Shown here piece by piece: positions 8,404-16,476 of a stretch of DNA of 64,000 nt. Source of the stretch: QHVT01 sp036399015. Its GTDB lineage: Bacteria > Acidobacteriota > Thermoanaerobaculia > Gp7-AA8. Position 1 is the first letter of the stretch. Every line of letters begins with the position of its first letter. Both the position numbers and the translations under genes were made by a program. The notes under the pieces are model-generated. The model did not search any database. It had not been told where the DNA came from and worked only from the letters and a program-made list of their open reading frames with translations. Location: the NCBI GenBank assembly GCA_036399015.1, contig DASWNW010000012.1:1-64000 (forward strand), read 5' to 3'.

Positions 8404-11160
8404 ATGAGCAACGACACGTCGCCTCTCCGTGACGACGTTCACCTCCTCGGCGACCTCCTCGGCCAGACGCTGCGCGCGCAGGAGGGGGACGAGCTGTTCG
8501 AGATGGTCGAGCGGGTGCGGGCGCTGGCGAAGAGCGGCCGCGGAGGCAACGGCGAGGACTTCGACCGCCTCGCGGAGCTGCTGGCCGCACGTCCGACCGC
8601 GGAGGCGCTGCCGGTCGCGCGCGCGTTCGCCCACTTCCTCAGCCTCGCCAACGTCGCCGAGCAGCATCACCGCGTCCGCCGCCGCCGCGACTACCTCCGC
8701 GACCCGAACGCGCAGCCGCAGCCCGGCTCGTTCGACGAGGTGCTGGCGCGCCTGCGCGAGCAGGGCATCAGCGAGGAAACGCTCTTCGAGCGCGCCGCCT
8801 CGCTGCAGATCGAGCTGGTGCTCACGGCCCATCCGACCGAGGTGGTGCGGCGGACGCTGCTCCAGAAATACACGCGCATCGCCGAGCTGCTGGCGCGCCG
8901 CGACCGCGGCGACCTCACCATCCCCGAGCAGCGCGAGGTCGTTGAAGAGCTGCGCCGCGAGATCACCTCCGCCTGGGAGACCGACGAGGTGCGCCACACC
9001 CGCCCCACTCCGCTCGACGAGGTGAAGGGCGGCCTCTTCATCTTCGAGCAGACGCTCTGGGACGCGCTCCCGCGCTACCTCCGCACGCTCGACGGCGCGT
9101 TGCGCACGCACACCGGCCGCCCGCTGCCGCTGGAGGCGGCGCCGATCCGCTTCGGCTCCTGGATCGGCGGAGACCGCGACGGCAACCCGAACGTCACGGC
9201 CGAGGTCACCGCCGACGCCTGCCTCCTCGCGCGCTGGGTGGCCGCCGACCTCTATCACCGCGAGGTCGACGCGCTCCGCTCGGAGCTGTCGATGAAGTCG
9301 GCTTCCGACGAGCTCGTTCCTCGGAGTTCCTCGGGTTCCTCGGGTTCCTCGGGTTCCTCGGGTTCCTCGGGTTCCTCGGGTTCCTCGGCCACCACCCAGA
9401 CTCCCGCCGCCGAGGAACCCCGAGGAACCCCGAGGACCCGAGGAACCGAGAGGAACCGAGGAACCGTCCCCCTCGAAGAACCCTACCGTGCCGTCCTGCG
9501 CGAAGTCCGCGACCGCCTGCTCGCCACGCGTGTCTCCATCGAAGAGGCGCTGGCGCGGCGCGGCGAGCCGATCGTCCTGGAGCGGGAGGACCTGCTCGAG
9601 CCGCTGCTTCGCTGCCACCGCTCGCTGCACGCCACCGGGAACGGCATCATCGCCGACGGACGCCTGCTCGACATCATCCGTCGCGTGCAGGCGTTCGGGC
9701 TGACGCTGGTGCGCCTCGACGTGCGTCAGGACTCGGCGCGGCACACGGCGCTCCTCGACGCGATCACCCGGCAGCTCGGCCTCGGCAGCTTCGCCGAGTG
9801 GAACGAAGAGCAGCGGCAGGAGTTCCTTCTTCGCGAGCTCGCCTCGCGCAGGCCGCTCCTCCCGCGCGACCTCGAGCTCGACGACGACGCGCGCGCCGAT
9901 CTCGACACCTTCCGCGCCATCGCCCGCATCCCCCGAACCTCCCTCGGCGCGTACGTCATCACCATGGCGGGCAACCCCTCCGACGTGCTGGCCGTGGCGC
10001 TGCTGCAGAAGGAGGTCGGCGTCGCCGAGCCGCTGCGCGTCGTGCCGCTCTTCGAGACCATCGCCGACCTCCGCCGCGCCGGCGAGACGATCGCGAAGCT
10101 GCTCGACCTCGAGTGGTATCGCGACTTCATCGGCGGACGGCAGGAAGTGATGGTCGGCTACTCCGACTCCTCCAAAGACTCCGGCCGCTTCACCGCCGCC
10201 TGGGAGCTGTTCCAGGCGCAGGAGCAGGTCGTCTCCGCCTGCGTGAAGGCGGGCGTCGAGTTGACGCTCTTCCATGGGCGCGGAGGCAGCGTCGGCCGAG
10301 GAGGGGGTCCGACGTACCTGGCCATCGGGTCGCAGCCGCCCGGCTCCGTCGACGGACGCCTGCGCGTGACCGTGCAGGGGGAGATGATCCAGGCGGAGTT
10401 CGGCATGGTCGGCATCGCGCTGCGGACGCTGGAGGTCTACACGACCGCCACGCTCGACGCTACGCTCGCGCCCTCACCGGCGCCGCGCGAGGAGTGGCGC
10501 GCGGCGATGCAGAAGATGTCGGACGCCTCCGCGCGCGGCTACCGCTCGGTCGTCTACGAGACGCCGCGCTTCGTCGACTACTTCCGCGCCGCCACGCCGG
10601 AGGTGGAGCTGGGGGAGATCAACATCGGCAGCCGTCCCGCGCGCCGCGGCGCGAAGAAAGGGGTGGAGTCGCTGCGCGCGATTCCGTGGCAGTTCGCCTG
10701 GACGCAGAACCGCCTCCTCCTGCCGTCGTGGCTCGGCGTCGACCACGCACTCGACTCCGGTGACCCGGCCACGGTCGCGGCGATGATGCGGGAGTGGCCC
10801 TTCTTCCGCTCGACGATCGAGCTGATCGAGATGGTGCTGGCGAAGGCGGAGGCGCGCATCGCCGCCTACTACGACCGCCTGCTCGTCCCCGACGACCTCG
10901 GCGACCTCGGCGAAGAATTGCGCGCCCGCCTCCTGCACACCGTCGACCTGGTGCGCCGCGTGACCGGCCACGAGCGCCTGCTGGAGACCAACCACGCCCT
11001 CCGCCGCTCGATCGACGTCCGCAACCCCTACGTCGACCCGATCAACGTCGTACAGGCCGACATCCTCCGCCGCCTGCGCAAATCGCCCGACGACGCCCTC
11101 CGCGACGCGTTCATCGTGACCGTGAACGGCATCGCGGCGGGGATGCGCAACACCGGTTGA
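8404..11160 (+). CDS. ppc: Phosphoenolpyruvate carboxylase
   Basis: The enzyme carboxylates phosphoenolpyruvate with bicarbonate to oxaloacetate, refilling the TCA cycle. Diagnostic motifs are VLTAHPTEVVRR (catalytic His143), GSWIGGDRDGNPNV, GYSDSSKDSGRF, FHGRGGSVGRGGGP and QGEMIQAEFG. The C-terminus ends MRNTG, close to the usual QNTG. At 918 residues it is about 35 longer than typical enzymes. The excess matches residues 305-354, where a 9-nt repeat hairpin is inserted in frame, giving (GSS)n, then a spacer, then an Arg/Glu/Pro-rich arm. All active-site motifs are intact, so the protein is probably functional with a flexible loop. Confidence 0.96.
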   Translation: MSNDTSPLRDDVHLLGDLLGQTLRAQEGDELFEMVERVRALAKSGRGGNGEDFDRLAELLAARPTAEALPVARAFAHFLSLANVAEQHHRVRRRRDYLRDPNAQPQPGSFDEVLARLREQGISEETLFERAASLQIELVLTAHPTEVVRRTLLQKYTRIAELLARRDRGDLTIPEQREVVEELRREITSAWETDEVRHTRPTPLDEVKGGLFIFEQTLWDALPRYLRTLDGALRTHTGRPLPLEAAPIRFGSWIGGDRDGNPNVTAEVTADACLLARWVAADLYHREVDALRSELSMKSASDELVPRSSSGSSGSSGSSGSSGSSGSSATTQTPAAEEPRGTPRTRGTERNRGTVPLEEPYRAVLREVRDRLLATRVSIEEALARRGEPIVLEREDLLEPLLRCHRSLHATGNGIIADGRLLDIIRRVQAFGLTLVRLDVRQDSARHTALLDAITRQLGLGSFAEWNEEQRQEFLLRELASRRPLLPRDLELDDDARADLDTFRAIARIPRTSLGAYVITMAGNPSDVLAVALLQKEVGVAEPLRVVPLFETIADLRRAGETIAKLLDLEWYRDFIGGRQEVMVGYSDSSKDSGRFTAAWELFQAQEQVVSACVKAGVELTLFHGRGGSVGRGGGPTYLAIGSQPPGSVDGRLRVTVQGEMIQAEFGMVGIALRTLEVYTTATLDATLAPSPAPREEWRAAMQKMSDASARGYRSVVYETPRFVDYFRAATPEVELGEINIGSRPARRGAKKGVESLRAIPWQFAWTQNRLLLPSWLGVDHALDSGDPATVAAMMREWPFFRSTIELIEMVLAKAEARIAAYYDRLLVPDDLGDLGEELRARLLHTVDLVRRVTGHERLLETNHALRRSIDVRNPYVDPINVVQADILRRLRKSPDDALRDAFIVTVNGIAAGMRNTG
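9316..9466 (+). repeat. In-frame 9-nt hairpin element within ppc
   Basis: Eight GTTCCTCGG units (seven contiguous, 9326-9388) form a left arm. After a spacer of about 20 bases, complementary CGAGGAACC units form the right arm. The unit length is a multiple of three and the whole element keeps the reading frame, encoding a Gly-Ser-Ser repeat then a charged segment. It could fold into a long RNA hairpin in the middle of the ppc message. Confidence 0.9.
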
Positions 11161-11172
11161 TCCCCGTTCCTT

Positions 11173-11243
11173 CTGGAGCGACGGGCTCTCAGCCCGTCGT
11201 GGTGCCGGGCTCGTGGTGCCGGGCTGAGAGCCCGGCACTCCAG
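11173..11243. repeat. Inverted pair of REP-like palindromes (GGGCTCTCAGCCC type)
   Basis: Palindromes at 11173-11199 and 11216-11243 are built on CGGGCTCTCAGCCCG and point in opposite directions. The right copy with its flank CCAGAGAGGAC matches, nearly base for base, a copy embedded in the alpha-2-macroglobulin gene at 19116-19149. The element lies between ppc and the truncated toxin gene. Confidence 0.88.
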
Positions 11244-11328
11244 AGAGGACGCCGCGGAGCCCATGCCCCTTCTCCACGAGCAAGGCGACGAGCGCGTCCG
11301 GAAAGTTTTCGTCGATCTTGAACTGCAT
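11244..11328 (-). pseudogene. Truncated DUF5615 (PIN-like) toxin gene
   Basis: From ATG 11328 the minus strand reads MQFKIDENFPDALVALLVEK followed by GHGLRG. This matches the start of DUF5615 PIN-like proteins, normally about 110 residues with an N-terminal K-x-DENxP motif. The match stops after about 25 residues, exactly where a REP-like element begins; beyond it the frame runs antisense through ppc with no family similarity. The start overlaps the DUF433 stop (TGATG), the usual coupling of this toxin-antitoxin pair. I infer that the element replaced or truncated the toxin. Confidence 0.7.
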
Positions 11329-11564
11329 CAAGCCGGCGTAGGAATCGGGACCATACGCTCGTGCGCGAGCTCTGCCGCATACGCGATCGCGGCGTGTACG
11401 TCCTCCACGGTCAAGGTCGGATAGTCGGCGACGATCTCTTCTGCCGTAAGCCCCGCCGCGAGGTTGTCGAGAATGACCGACACAAAGATGCGTGTCCCCC
11501 GAATGCAGATCTTCCCGTGGCAGATCTCAGGATCCGAGGAGAGCCTGTCTCGCCAGCCCGTCAT
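11328..11564 (-). CDS. DUF433 family antitoxin-like protein
   Basis: The 78-residue protein has the DUF433 signature: DPEICHGKICIRGTRI, then LAAGLTAEEIVADYPTLT and VHAAIAYAAE. DUF433 proteins carry a winged-helix-like fold and usually pair with DUF5615 or PIN-like toxins. The start is taken at ATG 11564 (MTGWRDRLSS); an in-frame ATG at 11582 would add six residues. The gene's stop overlaps the start of a DUF5615 gene that survives only as a stub, so this is probably an orphaned antitoxin. Confidence 0.82.
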   Translation of the reverse strand: MTGWRDRLSSDPEICHGKICIRGTRIFVSVILDNLAAGLTAEEIVADYPTLTVEDVHAAIAYAAELAHERMVPIPTPA

Positions 11565-11583
11565 CGCGTTATTGTAAAACACG

Positions 11584-12180
11584 TCAGCGCAGGGAAATCG
11601 TCTCCACCATCCGCCGCAGGATCTCCTTCTCCGCCTCGTACTGCTCGCCGGTGCGGTTCGTGTATGCGGTGAGGGTGCGCCCGTTGCCGAGATCGATCGT
11701 GTAGCGGAGCGTGCGCATGCCGCGGTCGGCCAGCCCCTCCCCCGTGGCCTCCACCTCCGCGCGCAAAGCAGGCCGTCCGCCGACCGTCAGCCGCTCCGAC
11801 GCCATCACCCGCTCGAACTGCGAGTCGGCCACGCTGCCCTCGAACTTCATGTCCTGCACGTTGAGCACGACCGCCACATCGAACGGCATCTCCGACTGCG
11901 CCGGCACCTGCACCGGCTCCGGATCGAACGCACTGCACGCCGGAATCACCTCGCCGCTGTTGGTGTGCCACCCGGCCGGGTAGGAGACGGTGTAGCCGTA
12001 ACGCTCGTTGGTGCACTGCTGCGAGAGCGCCGGCTCCTGGGCGGAGGCGGGAGCGGCCGGGGCGGACGTCGCCGTCGCGGCGGGCTGCTGCGCGGCGGGC
12101 GGCTCGGCGGTGTCGCTCGTGGGAGCGGAGCAGGCGGCGAGGAGGGCGAAGGCGATAGCGACGACGAATGCATTTCTCAC
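11584..12180 (-). CDS. Predicted lipoprotein, unknown function
   Basis: A GTG start at 12180 gives 198 residues with a lipoprotein signal (FALLAAC lipobox) and an Ala/Pro/Thr-rich linker to about residue 50. The folded region begins NERYGYTVSYPAGWHTNSGE, a pattern seen in PsbP-like and DcrB-like secreted proteins. Alternating hydrophobic strands follow, and the C-terminus reads KEILRRMVETISLR. It is likely anchored in the periplasm. No specific function can be assigned. A hairpin separates it from the gene upstream on the same strand. Confidence 0.7.
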   Translation of the reverse strand: MRNAFVVAIAFALLAACSAPTSDTAEPPAAQQPAATATSAPAAPASAQEPALSQQCTNERYGYTVSYPAGWHTNSGEVIPACSAFDPEPVQVPAQSEMPFDVAVVLNVQDMKFEGSVADSQFERVMASERLTVGGRPALRAEVEATGEGLADRGMRTLRYTIDLGNGRTLTAYTNRTGEQYEAEKEILRRMVETISLR

Positions 12181-12204
12181 GCGTGCACTATACGAGCGCC
12201 TGGG

Positions 12205-12245
12205 CACCCCCGCCGCCCGGTGTCGCGCTCCGGGCCGCGGGGGTG
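12205..12245 (-). terminator. Strong GC-rich hairpin downstream of the 12250-12807 gene
   Basis: A 16-bp stem with one mismatch (CACCCCCGCGGCCCGG pairing with CCGGGCGGCGGGGGTG) and a 9-base loop begins five bases after the minus-strand stop at 12250. There is no U tract, so intrinsic termination is uncertain; it could also protect the mRNA end. Confidence 0.6.
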
Positions 12246-12249
12246 GGGG

Positions 12250-12807
12250 TTACTTTTTGGGGGTCGCCGCGGCGGGGTCCGCGGGCGGCTGGGTCTTCCT
12301 CTTCCGGCGCCCGAAGGCGATTCCCGGCGCGAGGGCATCGAGTTGAGGCTGGATGGACAGGCCTTCGTGTCCACCCAGGTTGCGGCCGGTCCGGTAGGCC
12401 TCGCGCGTCTTCCGGACTGCCTCGTAGTGATTGAGACTGAGATTGAAGTCGAGGATCTTGCCGAAGACGACGATCTCCTCGTACAGCGGACGATGCTCTT
12501 CGAAAGAACGGTAACCGCGCAGCGCCTCCGGCGTGGTGTCCGCCGACTGCTGCCACTTCGTCCACGGCTCCAGGGCGTTGGCCATGGAGTCGACGACCTG
12601 CGGACTGGTCGCGCGCGCGACATGGATCCGGGCTCTGAGGCGCGGATCGGTGTCAGGCGGGACCATCTCGGTCATCCCGTCCCGGATGATACGAACGACG
12701 CCGAGGCGTTGCGCCGGCGTCAGCTTGTGTGCGACCGCCCTGAGTTGTTCGATGACGGCGTCAGCGGTCGGTCCGCCGCCCTCGATTCCTTGATCAGGAT
12801 CTTTCAT
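12250..12807 (-). CDS. Hypothetical protein, mostly helical, unknown function
   Basis: ATG 12807 follows an AGAGGGAAAA ribosome site, giving 185 residues. The frame extends further upstream but that part is Arg-rich and unlikely to be coding. The body is helical and soluble (DAVIEQLRAVAHKLTPAQRL, LYEEIVVFGKILDFNLSLNH), with no signal peptide. The C-terminus is basic and Pro/Ala-rich (GRRKRKTQPPADPAAATPKK), perhaps nucleic-acid binding. I do not recognise a family. Confidence 0.65.
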   Translation of the reverse strand: MKDPDQGIEGGGPTADAVIEQLRAVAHKLTPAQRLGVVRIIRDGMTEMVPPDTDPRLRARIHVARATSPQVVDSMANALEPWTKWQQSADTTPEALRGYRSFEEHRPLYEEIVVFGKILDFNLSLNHYEAVRKTREAYRTGRNLGGHEGLSIQPQLDALAPGIAFGRRKRKTQPPADPAAATPKK

Positions 12808-12968
12808 TTTTCCCTCTCTCTCAGACGTCTGCCGGGTGCGAGCTGCCGCCCATTCGGCAGGTCCTCGCTCCCTCCGGCGAACGCGGCGCGACCACGTCCT
12901 ATCCAATTGGACGCATGACCGCGCGAAAGGTTACGCAGGCCCCCCTCGGAGGCGCCGGCGCGTTCCCG

Positions 12969-13160
12969 GTGTAGCGTCTTCGCTACACTCGCCTAGCAAT
13001 ATTGGTAAGCGCGGGGGCGAACATGGAGGTGTGCGGAGCGTCAACGCCTGTCGGGTGTAGCGTCCACGCTACGGCGGTGACACGTCCACGCTACACGCGG
13101 AGGCAAAAACGCCCCCGTGGGAGGCGTTCGTGACTGTCGGGTGTAGCGTATTGGCTACAC
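12969..13160. repeat. Three GTGTAGCG hairpins spaced exactly 86 bp apart
   Basis: The gap between the hypothetical gene (start 12807) and ku (stop 13193) contains GTGTAGCGTCTTCGCTACAC at 12969, GTGTAGCGTCCACGCTAC at 13055 and GTGTAGCGTATTGGCTACAC at 13141. The first two intervals both end in TGTCGG, so the region looks like degenerate 86-bp tandem units. A further CACGTCCACGCTACAC half-copy lies near 13080. No gene was seen in 12808-13192. Confidence 0.8.
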
Positions 13161-13192
13161 CGACCAGGCATCCGCGTGTCCGCGGGAGGCAA

Positions 13193-14101
13193 TTACTTCT
13201 TCTTCGACGTCGTCGTCTTCTTCTTGGCGGCCGGTTTCTTGGCGGCGCTCTTCTTGGCCGGCTTGCGGGCGGCGCTCGTGCCGGTCTGGCCGAGGGAGCG
13301 GCTGAGGACCGCGAGGAGATCGACGACTTCGCCGCCGCCTTCATCGGCGTCGCGGCTGGTCTCGGCGGGCGCCTTCACGATGTCCTGCTGCTTGCGCTCC
13401 TTCTGGGCGACGAGCTTCTCGAGGCGTTCGGCGTAGTCGTCGACCAGCTCGTGCATGTCGAGCTTCTTCGCCTTCTTCGCGATGGCCGCCTCGAACTTCT
13501 TCACTTCCGCCGGTGAGGCCTTGGCGACTTCCGGGAGGCCGACGTCTTCCGGCTTGCGGACCTCGTCGGCGAAGCGGAGCGTCTCGGCGCGCAGGATGCC
13601 GTTCTCCGCGATGATTGCCACGAGGTGCTCCTTGGCGCGCATGACGAACGTGGCGATGCCCGCCTGCTTCCGCTTCTCCATCACCTCGGCCAGGAGGCGA
13701 TAGGCTTTGTTCGTCCCGCCGGTCGGCACCAGGAAGTAGGCGCGCTGGTAGAACATCGGGTCGATCTGCTCGCGGTCGACGAAGAGGCGCAGGTCGATCT
13801 CGCGCGACTTGCGGGGCTCGATCGCCTCCAGTTCCTCGTCCGTGACGACGACGAACTTCCCCTTCTCGATCTCGTAGCCGCGGACGATGTCGTCGGGGTC
13901 GAGCGCCTTGCCGTCCTTCGAGCAGACGTAGCGGCGGCGCACCGGCGCCTCGTCGGGGCCGATCATCTTCAGCGAGATGCCGCGCGGGCGGGTGGCGGAG
14001 TAGAGCGCCACCGGGACGGTGACGAGTCCGAAGGAGATCGTGCCGCTCCAGAACGGCCGCATCCCGGAGGGTTGGTCGAGATCGTCGTCTTCTTCAGCCA
14101 C
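13193..14101 (-). CDS. ku: Ku family non-homologous end-joining protein (paralogue 1)
   Basis: Bacterial Ku forms a ring on DNA double-strand ends and recruits LigD. This 302-residue copy starts at GTG 14101 and has the Ku core: FWSGTISFGLVTVPVALYSA, the central RRYVCSKDGKALDPDDIVRGYE, and EHLVAIIAENGILRAETLRF. The C-terminal tail is very lysine-rich (KKPAKKSAAKKPAAKKK), as in Ku proteins with an extended DNA-binding tail. It overlaps the upstream Ku paralogue by eight bases and is clearly co-translated with it. No ligD lies in the window. Confidence 0.94.
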   Translation of the reverse strand: MAEEDDDLDQPSGMRPFWSGTISFGLVTVPVALYSATRPRGISLKMIGPDEAPVRRRYVCSKDGKALDPDDIVRGYEIEKGKFVVVTDEELEAIEPRKSREIDLRLFVDREQIDPMFYQRAYFLVPTGGTNKAYRLLAEVMEKRKQAGIATFVMRAKEHLVAIIAENGILRAETLRFADEVRKPEDVGLPEVAKASPAEVKKFEAAIAKKAKKLDMHELVDDYAERLEKLVAQKERKQQDIVKAPAETSRDADEGGGEVVDLLAVLSRSLGQTGTSAARKPAKKSAAKKPAAKKKTTTSKKK

Positions 14102-14891
14102 TGGCTTTCCTCTTGGCCGGTTTCTTCATGCCCGCGAGGCTGGCCTCCAGCGCGTCGGCGAGCTGGTCGTCCTTCTGTTTCTTCGGGCGGAACTGCACGA
14201 CCTTCGGCTTCTTGCCGGCGGCCTTGGTCTCGACGAGCTCCATCACCCGCGCGCGGTATTCGTCCTTGAACTGCTCCGGCTCGAAGTCGCCGTGAAGCGC
14301 GGTGAGGAGGTGCTCGGCCATCTCCAGCTCGCGTTCCGACAGCTCGCGCCCGCCGGGCGGCTTCAGCGCGTCGGAGGCGATGATCTCGTCCGCGTGGCGC
14401 AGCGTGATGAGGATCAGGTAGCCGCCCTCGGCCCGCAGCGCGCCGACGTACTCCTTGTCGCGCATGACCCAGCGGGCGACGCCTTCCTTGTTCTTGCGCT
14501 CCAGCGCGGCGGCGGCGGCGAAGTAGGCCTTCTCGTCGCCGTCGGGTCCGAGGTAGTAGGCGCGCTCGTACCAGCGATGGTCGATCTCGGCGGGGTCGAC
14601 GAAGCGGGTGACCTCGATGTCGCGCGAGTCTTCCGGCTCGAGCTTCTGGAGCTCCTCCGGCTCGAGGAGGATCATCCGCCCGCGGGTGAGCGGGAAGGCC
14701 TTCTTCACTTCCTGGTACTCGACCGTGTCGCCGGTATCATCGCTGACGAGCTGCTGTTTGACGGGCTCGTGGTCGGTCTTGTGGAGCAGCCGGAAGTGGA
14801 CCTTGCGGTCCTGCACGGCCGAGTAGAGTTTGACGGGCACGTCGAGCGTGCCGACTTTTACGACGCCTTTCCAGATCGCGCGCGCGGCCAA
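14094..14891 (-). CDS. ku: Ku family protein (paralogue 2)
   Basis: A second Ku of 265 residues precedes the first in the same operon. Its Ku core reads AIWKGVVKVGTLDVPVKLYS, GRMILLEPEELQKLEPEDSR, and EYVGALRAEGGYLILITLRH. Its tail (RPKKQKDDQLADALEASLAG then KKPAKRKASG) is shorter and less lysine-rich than that of paralogue 1. I chose TTG 14891 because a GGAGG ribosome site lies about 12 bases upstream and the family's AIWKG start follows directly. The divergent pair suggests a heterodimer or two specialised homodimers, as proposed for multi-Ku soil bacteria. Confidence 0.9.
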   Translation of the reverse strand: MAARAIWKGVVKVGTLDVPVKLYSAVQDRKVHFRLLHKTDHEPVKQQLVSDDTGDTVEYQEVKKAFPLTRGRMILLEPEELQKLEPEDSRDIEVTRFVDPAEIDHRWYERAYYLGPDGDEKAYFAAAAALERKNKEGVARWVMRDKEYVGALRAEGGYLILITLRHADEIIASDALKPPGGRELSERELEMAEHLLTALHGDFEPEQFKDEYRARVMELVETKAAGKKPKVVQFRPKKQKDDQLADALEASLAGMKKPAKRKASG

Positions 14892-15097
14892 CGTTTGCGC
14901 CCTCCTTCCTCCTGACACTCGGAGCAGAACACCTCGTCCCCCACATGAACGGCGCAGACCAGACACTGCACCCGGTCGCACGCCACACACCGCGCCTCGA
15001 CCGCCGCGGAGTGAATCCGCCCGCAGCCGGCGCACTGTTCCTCGTGGCCGGTCAGCCAGTACGGGAGGAAGCGGCGTTTCCTCTTCTGTGCTGCCAC
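14858..15097 (-). CDS. Small four-CxxC zinc-binding protein upstream of ku
   Basis: From GTG 15097 the frame encodes 79 residues beginning AAQKRKRRFLPYWLTGHEEQ. Four CxxC knuckles follow: CAGC, CVAC, CLVC and CSEC, a spacing that suggests one or two treble-clef or B-box-like zinc sites. The N-terminus and C-terminus are basic. The 3' end overlaps the start of Ku paralogue 2 by 34 bases, so it is probably the first gene of a three-gene repair operon. The start codon is not certain; the coding nature is supported by the regular Cys pairs. Confidence 0.65.
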   Translation of the reverse strand: MAAQKRKRRFLPYWLTGHEEQCAGCGRIHSAAVEARCVACDRVQCLVCAVHVGDEVFCSECQEEGGRKRWPRARSGKAS

Positions 15098-15129
15098 GAT
15101 GGATGAGATTGCTGGATGCGTGCCTGTAT

Positions 15130-15217
15130 TGGGGTGTCGGGTATCGGGTGTCAGGTGTCCGGGCTTTCTCCCTCGGGCCACACACCCCAGACACCTGATA
15201 CCTGACACCTGACACCG
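15130..15217. repeat. Heptamer-arm hairpin element (GGTGTCG type)
   Basis: The left arm has GGTGTCGGGTATCGGGTGTC and the right arm GACACCTGATACCTGACACC. The core CCGGGC...CGGGCC can close the loop. It lies between the divergent zinc-finger and PLD-family genes. A close relative is at 27872-27957. Confidence 0.88.
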
Positions 15218-15237
15218 CTTTTGCAGCTTCAGCCCCG

Positions 15238-16476
15238 TTGCTCCTCGCCGCCGCCCTCCTCCTCGCCGCCTTCATCGCCTTCGTGCTCTGGTCCCGCACC
15301 CGGAGGGAGCATGTCCGGTTCGATCTGCCGCAGGGGCTGGGGCGGGAGGAGTTGATGCGGTCGATGGCGGCGCTGACGCAGGGGCGGCTCGTCGAGGGGA
15401 ACGCTGTCCGGATCGTGCAGGATGCGGGGTTCTTCGATGCGTTTCTCGATGACGCGTCTCGCGCCACGCATCACGTCCATCTCGAGACCTTTCTCTGGAT
15501 GAACGGGGTCGTCTCCGACCGGGTGGTGGAGGCGCTGCGCGCCTGCGCGAGACGGGGGGTGGAGGTGCGGGTGCTGGTCGACCAGCGGGGCGGGAAGACC
15601 ACCTCGCCGGAGACGTGGCGGGCGCTGCGGGAGGCGGGGGTCGACTTCCGCGTCTACCACCGTGCGCGGCCGCGCGAGCTCGGCTGGTACAACAACCGGG
15701 ACCATCGCAAGATCGTGGTCATCGACGGCCGGATCGGCTACACGTTCGGCCACGGCATCGCCGACATGTGGGGGCCGCACTCCGGCTGGCGCGACACGGC
15801 GGCGCGGCTCGAGGGGCCGGTCGTCGGCGAGCTGCAGATGGCCTTCCTCGAGAACTGGCTGAAGGTGAAGGGAAGCGCGCTCTTCGGTGACGCCTACTTT
15901 CCGCGACTCGAGCCGGCGGGTACGATCCCGATGCACGTCGCCTGGGCCGCCCCTCCCGAGACCCCATCGGCCGTGCAGCGGCTCTACTACCTCGCCATCG
16001 CCTCGGCGCGGCGGGAGGTGATCCTGCAGAACCCCTACTTCATCCCCGACCGCCACGCCGTGCGCCTGTACGCCGAGGCGGTGGCGCGGGGGGTGGAGGT
16101 GAAGCTGATGCTGCCGACCTCGCGCACCAGCGACTTCCCGATCGTCCAGCACGCGAGCCACTACTACTACGGCCCGCTGCTCCGCGCCGGCGCGACCGTC
16201 TACGAGTACACGAAGTCGGGCATCCACCAGAAGGTGCTGATCATCGACCGGGAGTGGTGCACGATCGGCTCGACGAACTTCGACCCCCGCTCCTTCAAGA
16301 TCAACGACGAGATCAGCGTGGCGATGTACGACGCCGGCGTGGCCGAGGAGCTCGCGCGCGCGTTCGAGCAGGACATTCACGGCGCGGAGAAGTGGACGCT
16401 GGCGCAGTGGAACGAGCGCTCGTTCTCGCACCGGTTCCGGGATCGGGCGAGCGTGATGGTGAAGTGGCAGTTGTAG
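15238..16476 (+). CDS. cls: Cardiolipin synthase-like phospholipase D family protein
   Basis: The 412-residue protein has one N-terminal membrane segment (LLAAALLLAAFIAFVLW) and two HKD catalytic motifs: DHRKIVVIDGRIGYTFGHGI in the first half and IHQKVLIIDREWCTIGSTNF in the second. That arrangement is typical of bacterial cardiolipin synthases, which join two phosphatidylglycerols, or of related phosphatidyltransferases. It starts at TTG 15238, just after the hairpin repeat. It is divergent from the Ku operon and convergent with pbpC, so it is likely transcribed alone. Confidence 0.88.
   Translation: MLLAAALLLAAFIAFVLWSRTRREHVRFDLPQGLGREELMRSMAALTQGRLVEGNAVRIVQDAGFFDAFLDDASRATHHVHLETFLWMNGVVSDRVVEALRACARRGVEVRVLVDQRGGKTTSPETWRALREAGVDFRVYHRARPRELGWYNNRDHRKIVVIDGRIGYTFGHGIADMWGPHSGWRDTAARLEGPVVGELQMAFLENWLKVKGSALFGDAYFPRLEPAGTIPMHVAWAAPPETPSAVQRLYYLAIASARREVILQNPYFIPDRHAVRLYAEAVARGVEVKLMLPTSRTSDFPIVQHASHYYYGPLLRAGATVYEYTKSGIHQKVLIIDREWCTIGSTNFDPRSFKINDEISVAMYDAGVAEELARAFEQDIHGAEKWTLAQWNERSFSHRFRDRASVMVKWQL

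Noticed and set aside
10474..11331. A 285-residue minus-strand protein starting with the DUF5615 motif
   Set aside because: Only the first 25 residues match the family; the rest is antisense to ppc and to the repeat element.
12836..13060. Small plus-strand frame in the ku downstream gap
   Set aside because: It is Arg/Pro/Gly-rich, crosses the hairpin repeats, and has no ribosome site or family similarity.
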